This document shows positions 1 to 7,585 of a DNA stretch of 64,000 nt, piece by piece (position 1 is the first letter of the stretch; every line of letters starts with the position of its first letter). Made by a program: the position numbers and the translations under genes. The stretch comes from Arthrobacter alpinus. Lineage in GTDB: Bacteria; Actinomycetota; Actinomycetes; Actinomycetales; Micrococcaceae. The stretch lies in assembly GCF_001294625.1 (NCBI RefSeq), contig NZ_CP012677.1, forward strand, positions 682,001 to 746,000, read 5' to 3'. The notes under the pieces were generated by a model. The model was given only the letters and a program-made list of their open reading frames with translations. It ran no database searches and had not been told where the DNA came from.

Positions 1-546
1 GATGAGATGGACACGCTGCTGGGCCTTGAAACCGGTGCAGATGACTACCTGACCAAGCCCTTCCGCCCGCGTGAACTCCGCGCCAGAATAAGTGCCATGA
101 TGCGTCGGCCCAGGATTGCTGCCGACGCGTCCCCCGTGCCGCTCATGGAGAGCGCCGAGGTGGTGGCGTTGCCCGTGCCGGCCAGCGGGCCCCTGGTCGA
201 CTCAGCAGACCGTGACGTGGTATCCGGCCCGCATTCCCACAACGGCCTGGTCTTTGACAGCGCGGACCGTACCGCCATGGTGGACGGCAACGAGCTGGAA
301 TTGACCCGCAGCGAGTTTGACCTACTCCACGCACTCGTAGATAGCGGCAAGCAGGTGCGCACCAAATCGGATTTGGTGCGCCGACTCCGTGGCGAGGAAT
401 ACGACGTCGGCTCCTTTATCAGCGACAGCGATGAACGGACCATCGAAGTGCACATGGCCAATCTGCGTCGCAAAATGGGGGACAACCCGCGGGACCCGCG
501 CTGGATCAAGACCGTCCGGGGCGTGGGCTACCGCCTGGTCCACTAA
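1..546 (+). CDS. OmpR-family response regulator, 3' part only
   Basis: The reading frame is open from the first base, so the gene starts outside the window. The visible part begins near the end of a receiver domain, with the GADDYLTKPF motif that contains the conserved Lys of CheY-like receivers. A long, poorly conserved linker of about 60 residues follows, then a winged-helix DNA-binding domain (LTRSEFDLLHAL, then the recognition-helix region, ending in VRGVGYRLV). It is expected to bind promoter DNA when phosphorylated by a histidine kinase that is not in view. It converges on an HPt-like gene and lies next to a GGDEF-EAL protein and a polysaccharide synthase, so a role in controlling that locus is possible but inferred. 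The phospho-acceptor Asp is upstream of the window and cannot be checked. Confidence 0.9.
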   Translation, partial: DEMDTLLGLETGADDYLTKPFRPRELRARISAMMRRPRIAADASPVPLMESAEVVALPVPASGPLVDSADRDVVSGPHSHNGLVFDSADRTAMVDGNELELTRSEFDLLHALVDSGKQVRTKSDLVRRLRGEEYDVGSFISDSDERTIEVHMANLRRKMGDNPRDPRWIKTVRGVGYRLVH

Positions 547-557
547 CGCGGCCCGCC

Positions 558-587
558 GGCGAAGGACTTGGATTCAAGTCCTTCGCC
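558..587. terminator. strong hairpin between convergent genes
   Basis: A perfect 13-bp stem (arm GGCGAAGGACTTG and its complement) closes a GATT loop, 12 bases after the response-regulator stop and about 44 bases from the stop of the convergent HPt gene. There is no long U-tract, so it may act weakly in either direction. Confidence 0.6.
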
Positions 588-630
588 ACTTCTTGAAGTT
601 CAGGCGTGCGCAGTCTTAGGCCCGGACTGT

Positions 631-1002
631 TCAGCTGGCGGGTTGGACGTAGCGCGCCATCAATTCGGCTACGGTTTCATTCCCGCAGCTTTCCACCTCT
701 TCCAAGGCATCCTGCGCTTGTTCCTGCCGGCCCTGCTTGAGGAGTTCCACCAGGTCCCCGCTCATCTGGCCCAGCCTGTCCGCGCCCACCATGGCGCTGG
801 AAGAAAAGAGGCTCAGTGCTGAATCAGTGGCCTCCTCCCATTGCCCTGCGGAGAAGGCAATACTCAGACGCAAATAGCGTGAGGGCCACATCTCAACATA
901 CCGGCCGACGAAACCGCGTGTGAGCGCGGTTTGTCCTTCGAGGGAGTCCTCGAGCGCAATCAATGATTCCATGCACACTAAGGGTACGGAAGAATAGTTC
1001 AT
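631..1002 (-). CDS. HPt-like domain protein lacking the phospho-histidine
   Basis: A 123-residue all-helical protein. The start at 1002 is preceded by GGGAGGGA; a longer in-frame start at 1206 would overlap the upstream gene. The central segment SALSLFSSSAMVGADRL lines up with the HPt helix signature AHxLKxSSxxxGAxxL, but the position normally held by the phospho-accepting His is Leu63, and the usual Lys three residues later is Phe66. The rest of the four-helix pattern looks kept. It may therefore be a docking or inhibitory pseudo-HPt rather than a phosphotransfer protein. It lies 122 bases downstream of the GGDEF-EAL gene on the same strand. Assignment rests on this one motif and on overall helical character. 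Confidence 0.6.
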   Translation of the reverse strand: MNYSSVPLVCMESLIALEDSLEGQTALTRGFVGRYVEMWPSRYLRLSIAFSAGQWEEATDSALSLFSSSAMVGADRLGQMSGDLVELLKQGRQEQAQDALEEVESCGNETVAELMARYVQPAS

Positions 1003-1124
1003 GATCCGAAGTCCCTCCCCGGCCGTCTGGAACCGATGTGATCTGGAATTGCCGCTCCCGGCTGGTTGCGGGCGCTGAAGCAGTGATAACCATAATACGC
1101 TGTGCATTGGTGCCATGAAGGCAT

Positions 1125-2741
1125 TTATGGGTGCAGGGAGCCTAGCTCCTGGGGGGCGTGATCCTGCCCCGCTCGCCACGGACTGCCCCGGAAGCCTTGC
1201 AGCCAAGCGGCATTGATTCCCGTTGCCGGGACGGGCCGGCCTAAGTAGTAGCCCTGGCCGGTATCGCAGCCCAACTCATCCAGCATAGCCGCCTGTTCCC
1301 GGGTTTCCACGCCTTCGAAGGTGGTGGCTAAGTTGCAGGACTTGACCAGTTGCAGGATGGCCGCGATGAAGGGGCGTTGGCTGGCAGAATCGGAGGGGTC
1401 CCCGATCAGCGACTTGTCCAGCTTCACTCCATCCACCGGGAGGGTACGCAAGTAGCTGATGGAAGAGTATCCGGTGCCGAAGTCGTCAATGGACAGCCCC
1501 ACCCCCAAGTTTCGCAGACCCCGAAACGAATAAAGGTCCCACTCATTGCCGGTGACCATGGAATACTCGGTCAGTTCCAACACCAGGGCCGCCGGGTCGA
1601 TCTTCTCCGCCATCAGGAGGCGCTTGACGTCATCAAGCAATTCCGGGCGCTGGAGCTGCGTGGCTGAAATATTCACCCGCATGGTGAAGCGTGGATCTAG
1701 CTCCAAGGTGTTCTGCCACTGCCGCAACTGTGCCAAGGCTGTTTGGAGCACCCAGGCCGACAACCCCGCCATGGCTCCGATCTCGTCGGCAAGGCCTATG
1801 AATTCACCGGGCATGACCAGTCCGCGGCGGGGGTGTTGCCATCGGATGAGAGCCTCCACACCAACCAGCGTGCCCGTGGCCAGCTCCACAATTGGTTGGT
1901 AGTGCAACACCATTTCATTGTTATCAATGGCATTCTGGAGCTCGGCCGCCATGGCACTGTATGTTTGCCGGGCGATGAGCAGTCTGGGGCTGAACACGAC
2001 AACTTTGGCGTTGGCTTTGTTCTTGGCTGCGTACATGGCGGTGTCGGCATAAAGGATCAAATCCGTTGCGGAGTCATCCGGCTTGGAAACGGCGATTCCC
2101 ACGCTGGCCTCAATGGACAGCTCCGTGTCTTCGGCGGTCACCGGCTGAGCCAAGGCAACAACGATCCGCGTGGCCACCTGCCGGGCGCGTTCAGTTGGGG
2201 TGTTCTGAAGGACGATGGCGAACTCGTCCCCGCCCAGTCGTGCCACCGTGTCCTCCTTGCGCACCGAGGCCTTCAGGCGTTCCGCCACCACTTTCAGGAC
2301 CGTGTCACCGGCGGAATGCCCCAACGTGTCGTTGATGCTCTTGAAGGAATTCAGGTCAAGCAGCAGCAGTGCCGGCGCCCCGTTGCTAGCGGACTCGGCT
2401 AGGCTGGATTCCAGGACAGTTTCCAGTGCAGCCCGGTTGCGCAGCTGGGTGAGCGGATCGGTTAGGGCCATCAGCTCCATTTTGCGAAAGGCGTCCATCA
2501 ACATGGCTGTCCTGGTCTTTACCCGGGCCTCAAGCTGTGCCTGGGAGGTCATGAGCTCCTCAGCCATCTGGTTAAAGCCGGCAATGACGGTGTCTAGCTG
2601 GTCCTGGGCACAAGAAACCGGGATGCGGGTGGTCAGCTGCCCGCTGGCGATCTTTTCAATGCCGTCCACGAGTTCGGCCAGGCGCGTGTCTGTGGTTTCA
2701 ACTGTCAATGGAATACGGTCCACAGGTGGTGGCATCTCCAA
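1125..2741 (-). CDS. GGDEF-EAL protein (cyclic di-GMP synthesis/hydrolysis)
   Basis: A 538-residue protein. Residues 15-75 look like a HAMP or signalling helix with coiled-coil character and no membrane segment. A diguanylate cyclase domain follows, with intact GGDEF near residue 170 and an RKED inhibitory-site motif five residues before it. The EAL domain starts near residue 292 (EALIRW) and keeps NISATQL, ELTE, DDFGTGYSS, the catalytic Lys in VKLDKS, and EGVE. Both activities therefore look possible on sequence. The frame begins with TTG at 2741, or ATG at 2735, just after the TGA of the glycosyltransferase and in the same frame. Co-transcription with the synthase suggests local c-di-GMP control of polysaccharide production (inference). 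Confidence 0.9.
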   Translation of the reverse strand: MEMPPPVDRIPLTVETTDTRLAELVDGIEKIASGQLTTRIPVSCAQDQLDTVIAGFNQMAEELMTSQAQLEARVKTRTAMLMDAFRKMELMALTDPLTQLRNRAALETVLESSLAESASNGAPALLLLDLNSFKSINDTLGHSAGDTVLKVVAERLKASVRKEDTVARLGGDEFAIVLQNTPTERARQVATRIVVALAQPVTAEDTELSIEASVGIAVSKPDDSATDLILYADTAMYAAKNKANAKVVVFSPRLLIARQTYSAMAAELQNAIDNNEMVLHYQPIVELATGTLVGVEALIRWQHPRRGLVMPGEFIGLADEIGAMAGLSAWVLQTALAQLRQWQNTLELDPRFTMRVNISATQLQRPELLDDVKRLLMAEKIDPAALVLELTEYSMVTGNEWDLYSFRGLRNLGVGLSIDDFGTGYSSISYLRTLPVDGVKLDKSLIGDPSDSASQRPFIAAILQLVKSCNLATTFEGVETREQAAMLDELGCDTGQGYYLGRPVPATGINAAWLQGFRGSPWRAGQDHAPQELGSLHP

Positions 2742-2750
2742 CGGGCCCGC

Positions 2751-5117
2751 TCATCGTTGAGACACCCGGCGCCGCCGGTCAGAGCCGCCGCGAAGATCTC
2801 GGTTCAGTCTCCTGTCGCCGTGGTACAGCAGAGCCTGCCAGTCGACTTCCTCAGCCGTCTTGGGCACCACGACCGGTGCAGCAGTCTGGGGCACCTTCGG
2901 CTTGATATACAGCCAGTTCAGCGTGCCCAAGCCGAAATCCACCACGGAATTCCGCACCCCGATGTAGGCGCGGATGGCGAACGCGGCCAGAATGGCGTTC
3001 AGCGCGGCAAAGGCAACGTTGCCCCAGTTGCCGACCATGCCATCACGCCACAACGTGAACACCGAGAAGAGGACGATTAGATATGGGACCAGCACGTACA
3101 GCCCGGGCGCTGCTGTCCGATTCTTCACCTTGGGCGTGCGCACGAACGGAATCTTGTCCCCGGTAAACGCCTGTTGGAGGGACTTGAGCACGCCAGCAAG
3201 GTTGACCGGCAAGAGGACAAGGTTGAAGCCATAGATGCGGAAAATGTCGCTGAAACGATGGCCGCAATCACGCAGATCGCTGCCCATAGCCAAGAAATAC
3301 GGCAGGGCCGCCACCAGCACAAGAGGGCTAAGAAGCCGGCTGTCATAAGGGTAGGCAAGCAAGAACAGCAGCCCAAAACTGGCCCAGGCAATGGAGGACA
3401 TGTAGTTGACCCGCAACAGAATTTCACGGAAGAGTATGGGCTCGCGGCGCTGGCGGCGCCGGCGCACTTGATTCCACAGCTTGGGCAGGATCAAGAGCCC
3501 ACCGTTTGCCCACCGTCGCCGCTGGACCACCAAGGAGCCAAAATCCGGGGGAGTGGCACTGTAGCTGAGCCGCTCGGGATAATTTGACAAGGTCCATCCG
3601 TGCGTGCCCAGGTCCACACTGGATTCCGTGTCCTCAATCACGGTCCGGTCCTGGATATAGGTGCGGATCTCGAACCCGCCCACTGTCTCAATTTCCACAA
3701 TGTCTTCCAGGGAAACCTTGCGGATCACCGCGTTGGCACCCACCCAGAAAGTTGCCCCATAGTAGGTCATGCCTTGATGCAGAATGTGCTGGATGTCCGT
3801 GCTGGCCCCGGCGATCCGTTCGATGCGGGTGGGCGCGCCCCGGAAGGAGGAATACGGTGTCTGAGCCACCGCCACGCGCTCATTGCCAGCTGATTCCAGA
3901 AAGTACACCAAGCGCAGGCAGTAGTCGCGCAGAAGAAGAGAATCGGCGTCGAGGGTCAACAGATAAGTGGTGTCCGGGACCACCAGATCCTCCGCCTCGC
4001 CGGCGTCGTCCACGTCCCGGCGGCGCAGCACCACGCTGCCGTCGGTGACCTCATGTTGCCAGCGCCCGCCCATCAAGGAAATGTAGGCATTGAGGTTCAT
4101 GGCCTTGTTGGCCTCATGGGAGAGGCTGGCGTAGGCCTTGCGTTCAAAATATTCGGTCTTGACGTTGAAGATCCAGGTCAGACGCAGATATAACTGCTCA
4201 ACCCGGACCGAGTCCGGCCCGGTGGACTGCGCCCGGGCCGCCCCCAAGGCCAGAAGGACCAAGCGCAGCTCCCGTGCCAGCCCCATCAGTACCAGGTCAA
4301 CGAAAAATTCGTCCACATGGTCGGCCACCACTTCCGCTTCGGCCATCTCTTCCAGCCAGGCGGCGGCAAATTCGTATTCGGCGATAACCGCTTCGAGTTC
4401 CGCTGCCGGCACCGGTCCTGTACTGGCGGCCCGGCCGCGGAAGGTTGCCAGCGCGGCGTTCACCCGTGCGGCCGGGGCGGACAGTGCCTGGGAGATTTCC
4501 TCCGCCAGGGCCCGGGTCGCGTCCAGCTTCGCCGCAGTGGCGGGGTCCGTGGGGGCGGGTGGGTCATCGAGCAGGAGAACCACCTTCAGATCGGGGAACT
4601 CCTGGAGGGCGGCAGACCACAAAGTGCCGCGCACCACCTGCACTTCCTCAGCGTAGGAGGGGACCAGTACTGTGATGCCGTCGTGGTAGTTGGCAAAGTG
4701 GCGGTCCAATTCGCCGCGCGGCACGCGCTTGTGGTCGCGGAAGCGGTACAGGGCGCCCTGCCGGGCCATGAGGTACATCAGCGCCGAGAAAGTCAGGAAC
4801 GTTACCACCAGCACATAGGAGACGGTTTCGACCTGGAACCGGAACCCGGCATTGGGGTTGTCCGCAAGCTGTCTGACCACGGTGGTGAACAGGTACAGCA
4901 GCCAGGCGAGAATGGTGACAACTATGGCCAGTCGACCCAAGGTGATCTTGCGGCCCGAGGGCTTCGGGTGCACGATCGAGAGCGGTTCCGAACGTTTCTC
5001 GGATCCCCACTGACGGCGTGGGCCCACCTTTGCCGTGGGCTCATTATCCGCACCCACGTCAGACGCCTCGGTTGTCTCCGCCTCATTTTCGCCAGCTCTA
5101 ACAAGCACCTCAGACAT
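2751..5117 (-). CDS. processive family-2 glycosyltransferase, membrane-bound
   Basis: A 788-residue membrane glycosyltransferase resembling cellulose or hyaluronan synthases. I chose ATG 5117 because GGGGGA precedes it; a 5261 start adds 48 unconvincing residues. Two membrane helices lie near residues 60-120. The cytosolic catalytic domain has VLLLDD, the DxD-type LTLDADS near 390, IEDTE near 490 (catalytic Asp region), and QRRRW near 530. About five C-terminal membrane helices follow. It should transfer sugars from nucleotide sugars onto a growing extracellular glycan; the sugar cannot be read from sequence. No PilZ domain is seen, although the tail is Arg-rich. It is followed in frame by a GGDEF-EAL gene and faces a secreted hydrolase, an arrangement typical of c-di-GMP-controlled exopolysaccharide loci. 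Confidence 0.88.
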   Translation of the reverse strand: MSEVLVRAGENEAETTEASDVGADNEPTAKVGPRRQWGSEKRSEPLSIVHPKPSGRKITLGRLAIVVTILAWLLYLFTTVVRQLADNPNAGFRFQVETVSYVLVVTFLTFSALMYLMARQGALYRFRDHKRVPRGELDRHFANYHDGITVLVPSYAEEVQVVRGTLWSAALQEFPDLKVVLLLDDPPAPTDPATAAKLDATRALAEEISQALSAPAARVNAALATFRGRAASTGPVPAAELEAVIAEYEFAAAWLEEMAEAEVVADHVDEFFVDLVLMGLARELRLVLLALGAARAQSTGPDSVRVEQLYLRLTWIFNVKTEYFERKAYASLSHEANKAMNLNAYISLMGGRWQHEVTDGSVVLRRRDVDDAGEAEDLVVPDTTYLLTLDADSLLLRDYCLRLVYFLESAGNERVAVAQTPYSSFRGAPTRIERIAGASTDIQHILHQGMTYYGATFWVGANAVIRKVSLEDIVEIETVGGFEIRTYIQDRTVIEDTESSVDLGTHGWTLSNYPERLSYSATPPDFGSLVVQRRRWANGGLLILPKLWNQVRRRRQRREPILFREILLRVNYMSSIAWASFGLLFLLAYPYDSRLLSPLVLVAALPYFLAMGSDLRDCGHRFSDIFRIYGFNLVLLPVNLAGVLKSLQQAFTGDKIPFVRTPKVKNRTAAPGLYVLVPYLIVLFSVFTLWRDGMVGNWGNVAFAALNAILAAFAIRAYIGVRNSVVDFGLGTLNWLYIKPKVPQTAAPVVVPKTAEEVDWQALLYHGDRRLNRDLRGGSDRRRRVSQR

Positions 5118-5268
5118 CAATCCCCCATACAACGTTGGTGTGCGCACAACATCGCACAGAGAAATAGGCGGCCGGGAAAAAGTGAGACCAGTCACCGGAC
5201 GTTGGTTATTACACTTATGATAATGCAAGCGGGCCGTTGCCCCAGCAGGTCTCTCTTGCAAGAACGTA

Positions 5269-6849
5269 ATGATTGGGGTTCCCTTGTCTCAGCGCTTTCC
5301 AGGGCGGAAACTTTCCGTATTCCGCCTGACTGTTGTGGTTGTCGTTGCGGCCCTCCTCGCCGGAGGTGCCTACATCGGCTGGGGCCGGTACAACGATGCG
5401 CGCGCCGCCTCAGCGAAGCCGGCCATTTTTGCCGGCTACGTGGACGTTACCGCCACTCCTAGCTACACCTTTGAGGAGCCCGTCAACGATGCTGCCAAAT
5501 CCGTGGTTCTGTCCTTCATTGTGGCCGGCAAGGACAAACCGTGCGAACCGAGCTGGGGCAACTTCTACTCCCTGGACCAGGCCGGGCAGGACCTGGACGT
5601 GGACAGGCGGATTGCCCGGCTCACCCAACTGGGCGGGTCGGTTTCCGTGTCCTTTGGCGGCCAGGCCAATGCTGAACTCGCCACTACCTGCACGGACGCC
5701 CATCAGTTGAAGGACGCATACGCCTCCGTAGTGGAACGCTACAACCTTTCCACGATCGATTTGGACTTGGAGGGTGCAGGCTTGAGCGACACGGCAGCGC
5801 TGGCACGCCGGGCCCAAGCCGTAGCAGCCCTGCAAGCCGATCGCCTCGCAGCGAACAAGCCGCTGTCAGTGTGGCTGACGCTCCCGGTGGCTCCCACCGG
5901 GCTGACCGCTGAAGGAACGGCCGCAGTCACTGCCATGCTCGATGCCAAGGTGGACCTTGCCGGCGTCAATGTCATGACCATGGACTTTGGTGGCAGCAAG
6001 CCCGCCGGGACCACGATGCTGGCGGCTTCCACGGCTGCGGCCGAGGCAACGCACGGGCAGCTGGCAACCATTTACAAGGCCGACGGGCAGGATCTTGGCT
6101 CCGACTCCCTTTGGCGGAAGATCGGCCTGACTCCAATGATTGGCCAAAATGACATTGTCGGTGAGATTTTCACGCTGCAGGATGCCGATGGACTGCGTGA
6201 CTTCGCCGTGGCCAAGGGTGTTGGCAGGGTTTCGATGTGGTCCCTGAACCGTGATGCAACATGCGGGCCAAACTATCCGGACCTGACCCGGGTCTCGGAC
6301 AGCTGCAGCGGTGTGGAGCAAAAAGACCGGCTGTTCTCAGCAACGCTGGGCGAGGGGCTAAAGTCACCACTGGCTGAGACAACAGCCAGCGCCAGCGCGC
6401 AGGCCGCCATCAAGGAGACACTGCCTGCGGACGACCCGGCCACCAGCCCATATCCGATCTGGAGCAGCCTTGCCGTTTATGTGGAAGGGGACAGGGTGGT
6501 CTGGCACGGGAACGTGTACGCCGGAAAATGGTGGACCCAGGACGAGGTGCCCGACAATCCGGTGGCGAAGGACGGCCTGACGGCGTGGAAACTGATCGGT
6601 CCCGTGCTGCCCGGAGACAAACCCGCACCTGTGGTGACGGTGCCCGATGGAACATATCCGTCGTGGACGGGGACAACGACCTACCTGCAAGGGGACCGGG
6701 TGATGTTCGACGGGCGCATCCTTGAAGCCAAGTGGTGGACACGCGACGAGAGTCCGTTGGCCGCATTGCAGGGCGCCCCGTCGTCACCGTGGAAGCTGTT
6801 CACCAACGCCCAGGTCCAGGAATTGCTGGCTCCCAAAGACAAGAACTAG
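5269..6849 (+). CDS. secreted GH18-like hydrolase with two chitin-binding-type modules
   Basis: A 526-residue exported protein. Residues 14-37 form a signal peptide or membrane anchor (hydrophobic VVVVVAALLAGGAYIGW). Residues 50-350 resemble a GH18 barrel: SVSFGG, then IDLDLE, which corresponds to the DxDxE catalytic motif with Glu as the acid, and MTMDFGG. Two C-terminal modules of about 50 residues each carry YxxGDRV and KWWT, as in CBM5/12 chitin-binding domains. It is divergent from the glycosyltransferase, with 151 bases between starts. It could trim or remodel an aminosugar polymer made by that enzyme, or degrade chitin for food; context favours the former only weakly. The ATG at 5269 has a poor ribosome-binding site, and TTG 5284 is an alternative. 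Confidence 0.85.
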   Translation: MIGVPLSQRFPGRKLSVFRLTVVVVVAALLAGGAYIGWGRYNDARAASAKPAIFAGYVDVTATPSYTFEEPVNDAAKSVVLSFIVAGKDKPCEPSWGNFYSLDQAGQDLDVDRRIARLTQLGGSVSVSFGGQANAELATTCTDAHQLKDAYASVVERYNLSTIDLDLEGAGLSDTAALARRAQAVAALQADRLAANKPLSVWLTLPVAPTGLTAEGTAAVTAMLDAKVDLAGVNVMTMDFGGSKPAGTTMLAASTAAAEATHGQLATIYKADGQDLGSDSLWRKIGLTPMIGQNDIVGEIFTLQDADGLRDFAVAKGVGRVSMWSLNRDATCGPNYPDLTRVSDSCSGVEQKDRLFSATLGEGLKSPLAETTASASAQAAIKETLPADDPATSPYPIWSSLAVYVEGDRVVWHGNVYAGKWWTQDEVPDNPVAKDGLTAWKLIGPVLPGDKPAPVVTVPDGTYPSWTGTTTYLQGDRVMFDGRILEAKWWTRDESPLAALQGAPSSPWKLFTNAQVQELLAPKDKN

Positions 6850-6858
6850 GGCAGAAAA

Positions 6859-6893
6859 ACAGGGGCGGTTCGCACTCGGCGGGACGCCCCTGT
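6859..6893 (-). terminator. Rho-independent terminator of the DUF2505 gene
   Basis: A 9-bp stem (ACAGGGGCG with its complement) is followed on the minus strand by TTTTTCTG. It sits 5 bases past the DUF2505 stop and also lies just past the convergent hydrolase stop, so it may serve both. Confidence 0.75.
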
Positions 6894-6897
6894 CGGC

Positions 6898-7401
6898 TTA
6901 AGCGGAGTGGCTGTCCAGCCATTTTTGTGCCAGGGTTGCCTGCAGGTTCAGCGCCTTGCCTATGACAGGCTCGGCGGCGCTGGCGATCTTCGCACCCAGA
7001 AACGGGATGGAGGACTTCACCTCGCCTTCCAGCTCCACGAGTGTGCCATCGGGTGAAACGCTCAGTTTCTGGGTGGCGGCAACATCCAACGGGGCACCAG
7101 CAACCGTGAGCTTGATGGTGTTGGACCGTGAGCCGTCGGCGGCAGGGGCGCTCCACTGCTCCAGCTGGGTGACCGTCAACGTGGCACCAACAACCTTCCT
7201 TGCAATCTCCGGCATCCGTGTGGTGGGCAGGGTCCGCACGGTCTTGGTGGTGAACGCGCCAGTGGTGGGGCCGCTGATCTCAAAGGACTTCAGTTCGCCG
7301 CCAACAGTGGTGCTGACGTGCTTGATGAATTCTTCGTCGGCGAAGACGTCAGTGACTCGCTGTGCGGTGGCGGACAAGGTGGTACAGGCGGTGAGTGCCA
7401 T
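6898..7401 (-). CDS. DUF2505 family protein
   Basis: A 167-residue soluble protein with the layout of DUF2505, a START-like fold family common in Actinobacteria: VTDVFADEEF near the N-terminus, alternating beta strands, and a C-terminal helix (AAEPVIGKALNLQATLAQKWL). AAGGAA lies 5 bases before the ATG. It is divergent from mfd with about 184 bases between starts. Function is unknown; START-like folds often bind lipids or small hydrophobic ligands, but nothing here identifies a ligand. Confidence 0.75.
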   Translation of the reverse strand: MALTACTTLSATAQRVTDVFADEEFIKHVSTTVGGELKSFEISGPTTGAFTTKTVRTLPTTRMPEIARKVVGATLTVTQLEQWSAPAADGSRSNTIKLTVAGAPLDVAATQKLSVSPDGTLVELEGEVKSSIPFLGAKIASAAEPVIGKALNLQATLAQKWLDSHSA

Positions 7402-7585
7402 GGTTCCTTACAAAGATTGGGGCGGAAGGGCAAGTCCTAGGATAGCAAGGCCCATTCGTGCCGGAGTAAACTGAAAGCTGGCCCCGGCATTCACTTTACG
7501 AATTCCGGGCCTTCGTGTTGTTTTTTAGCACGCCACCAATGTTCCAAAGCAAGGTCGCCTTGAGGCGCCGAGGAGAGAAACACCC

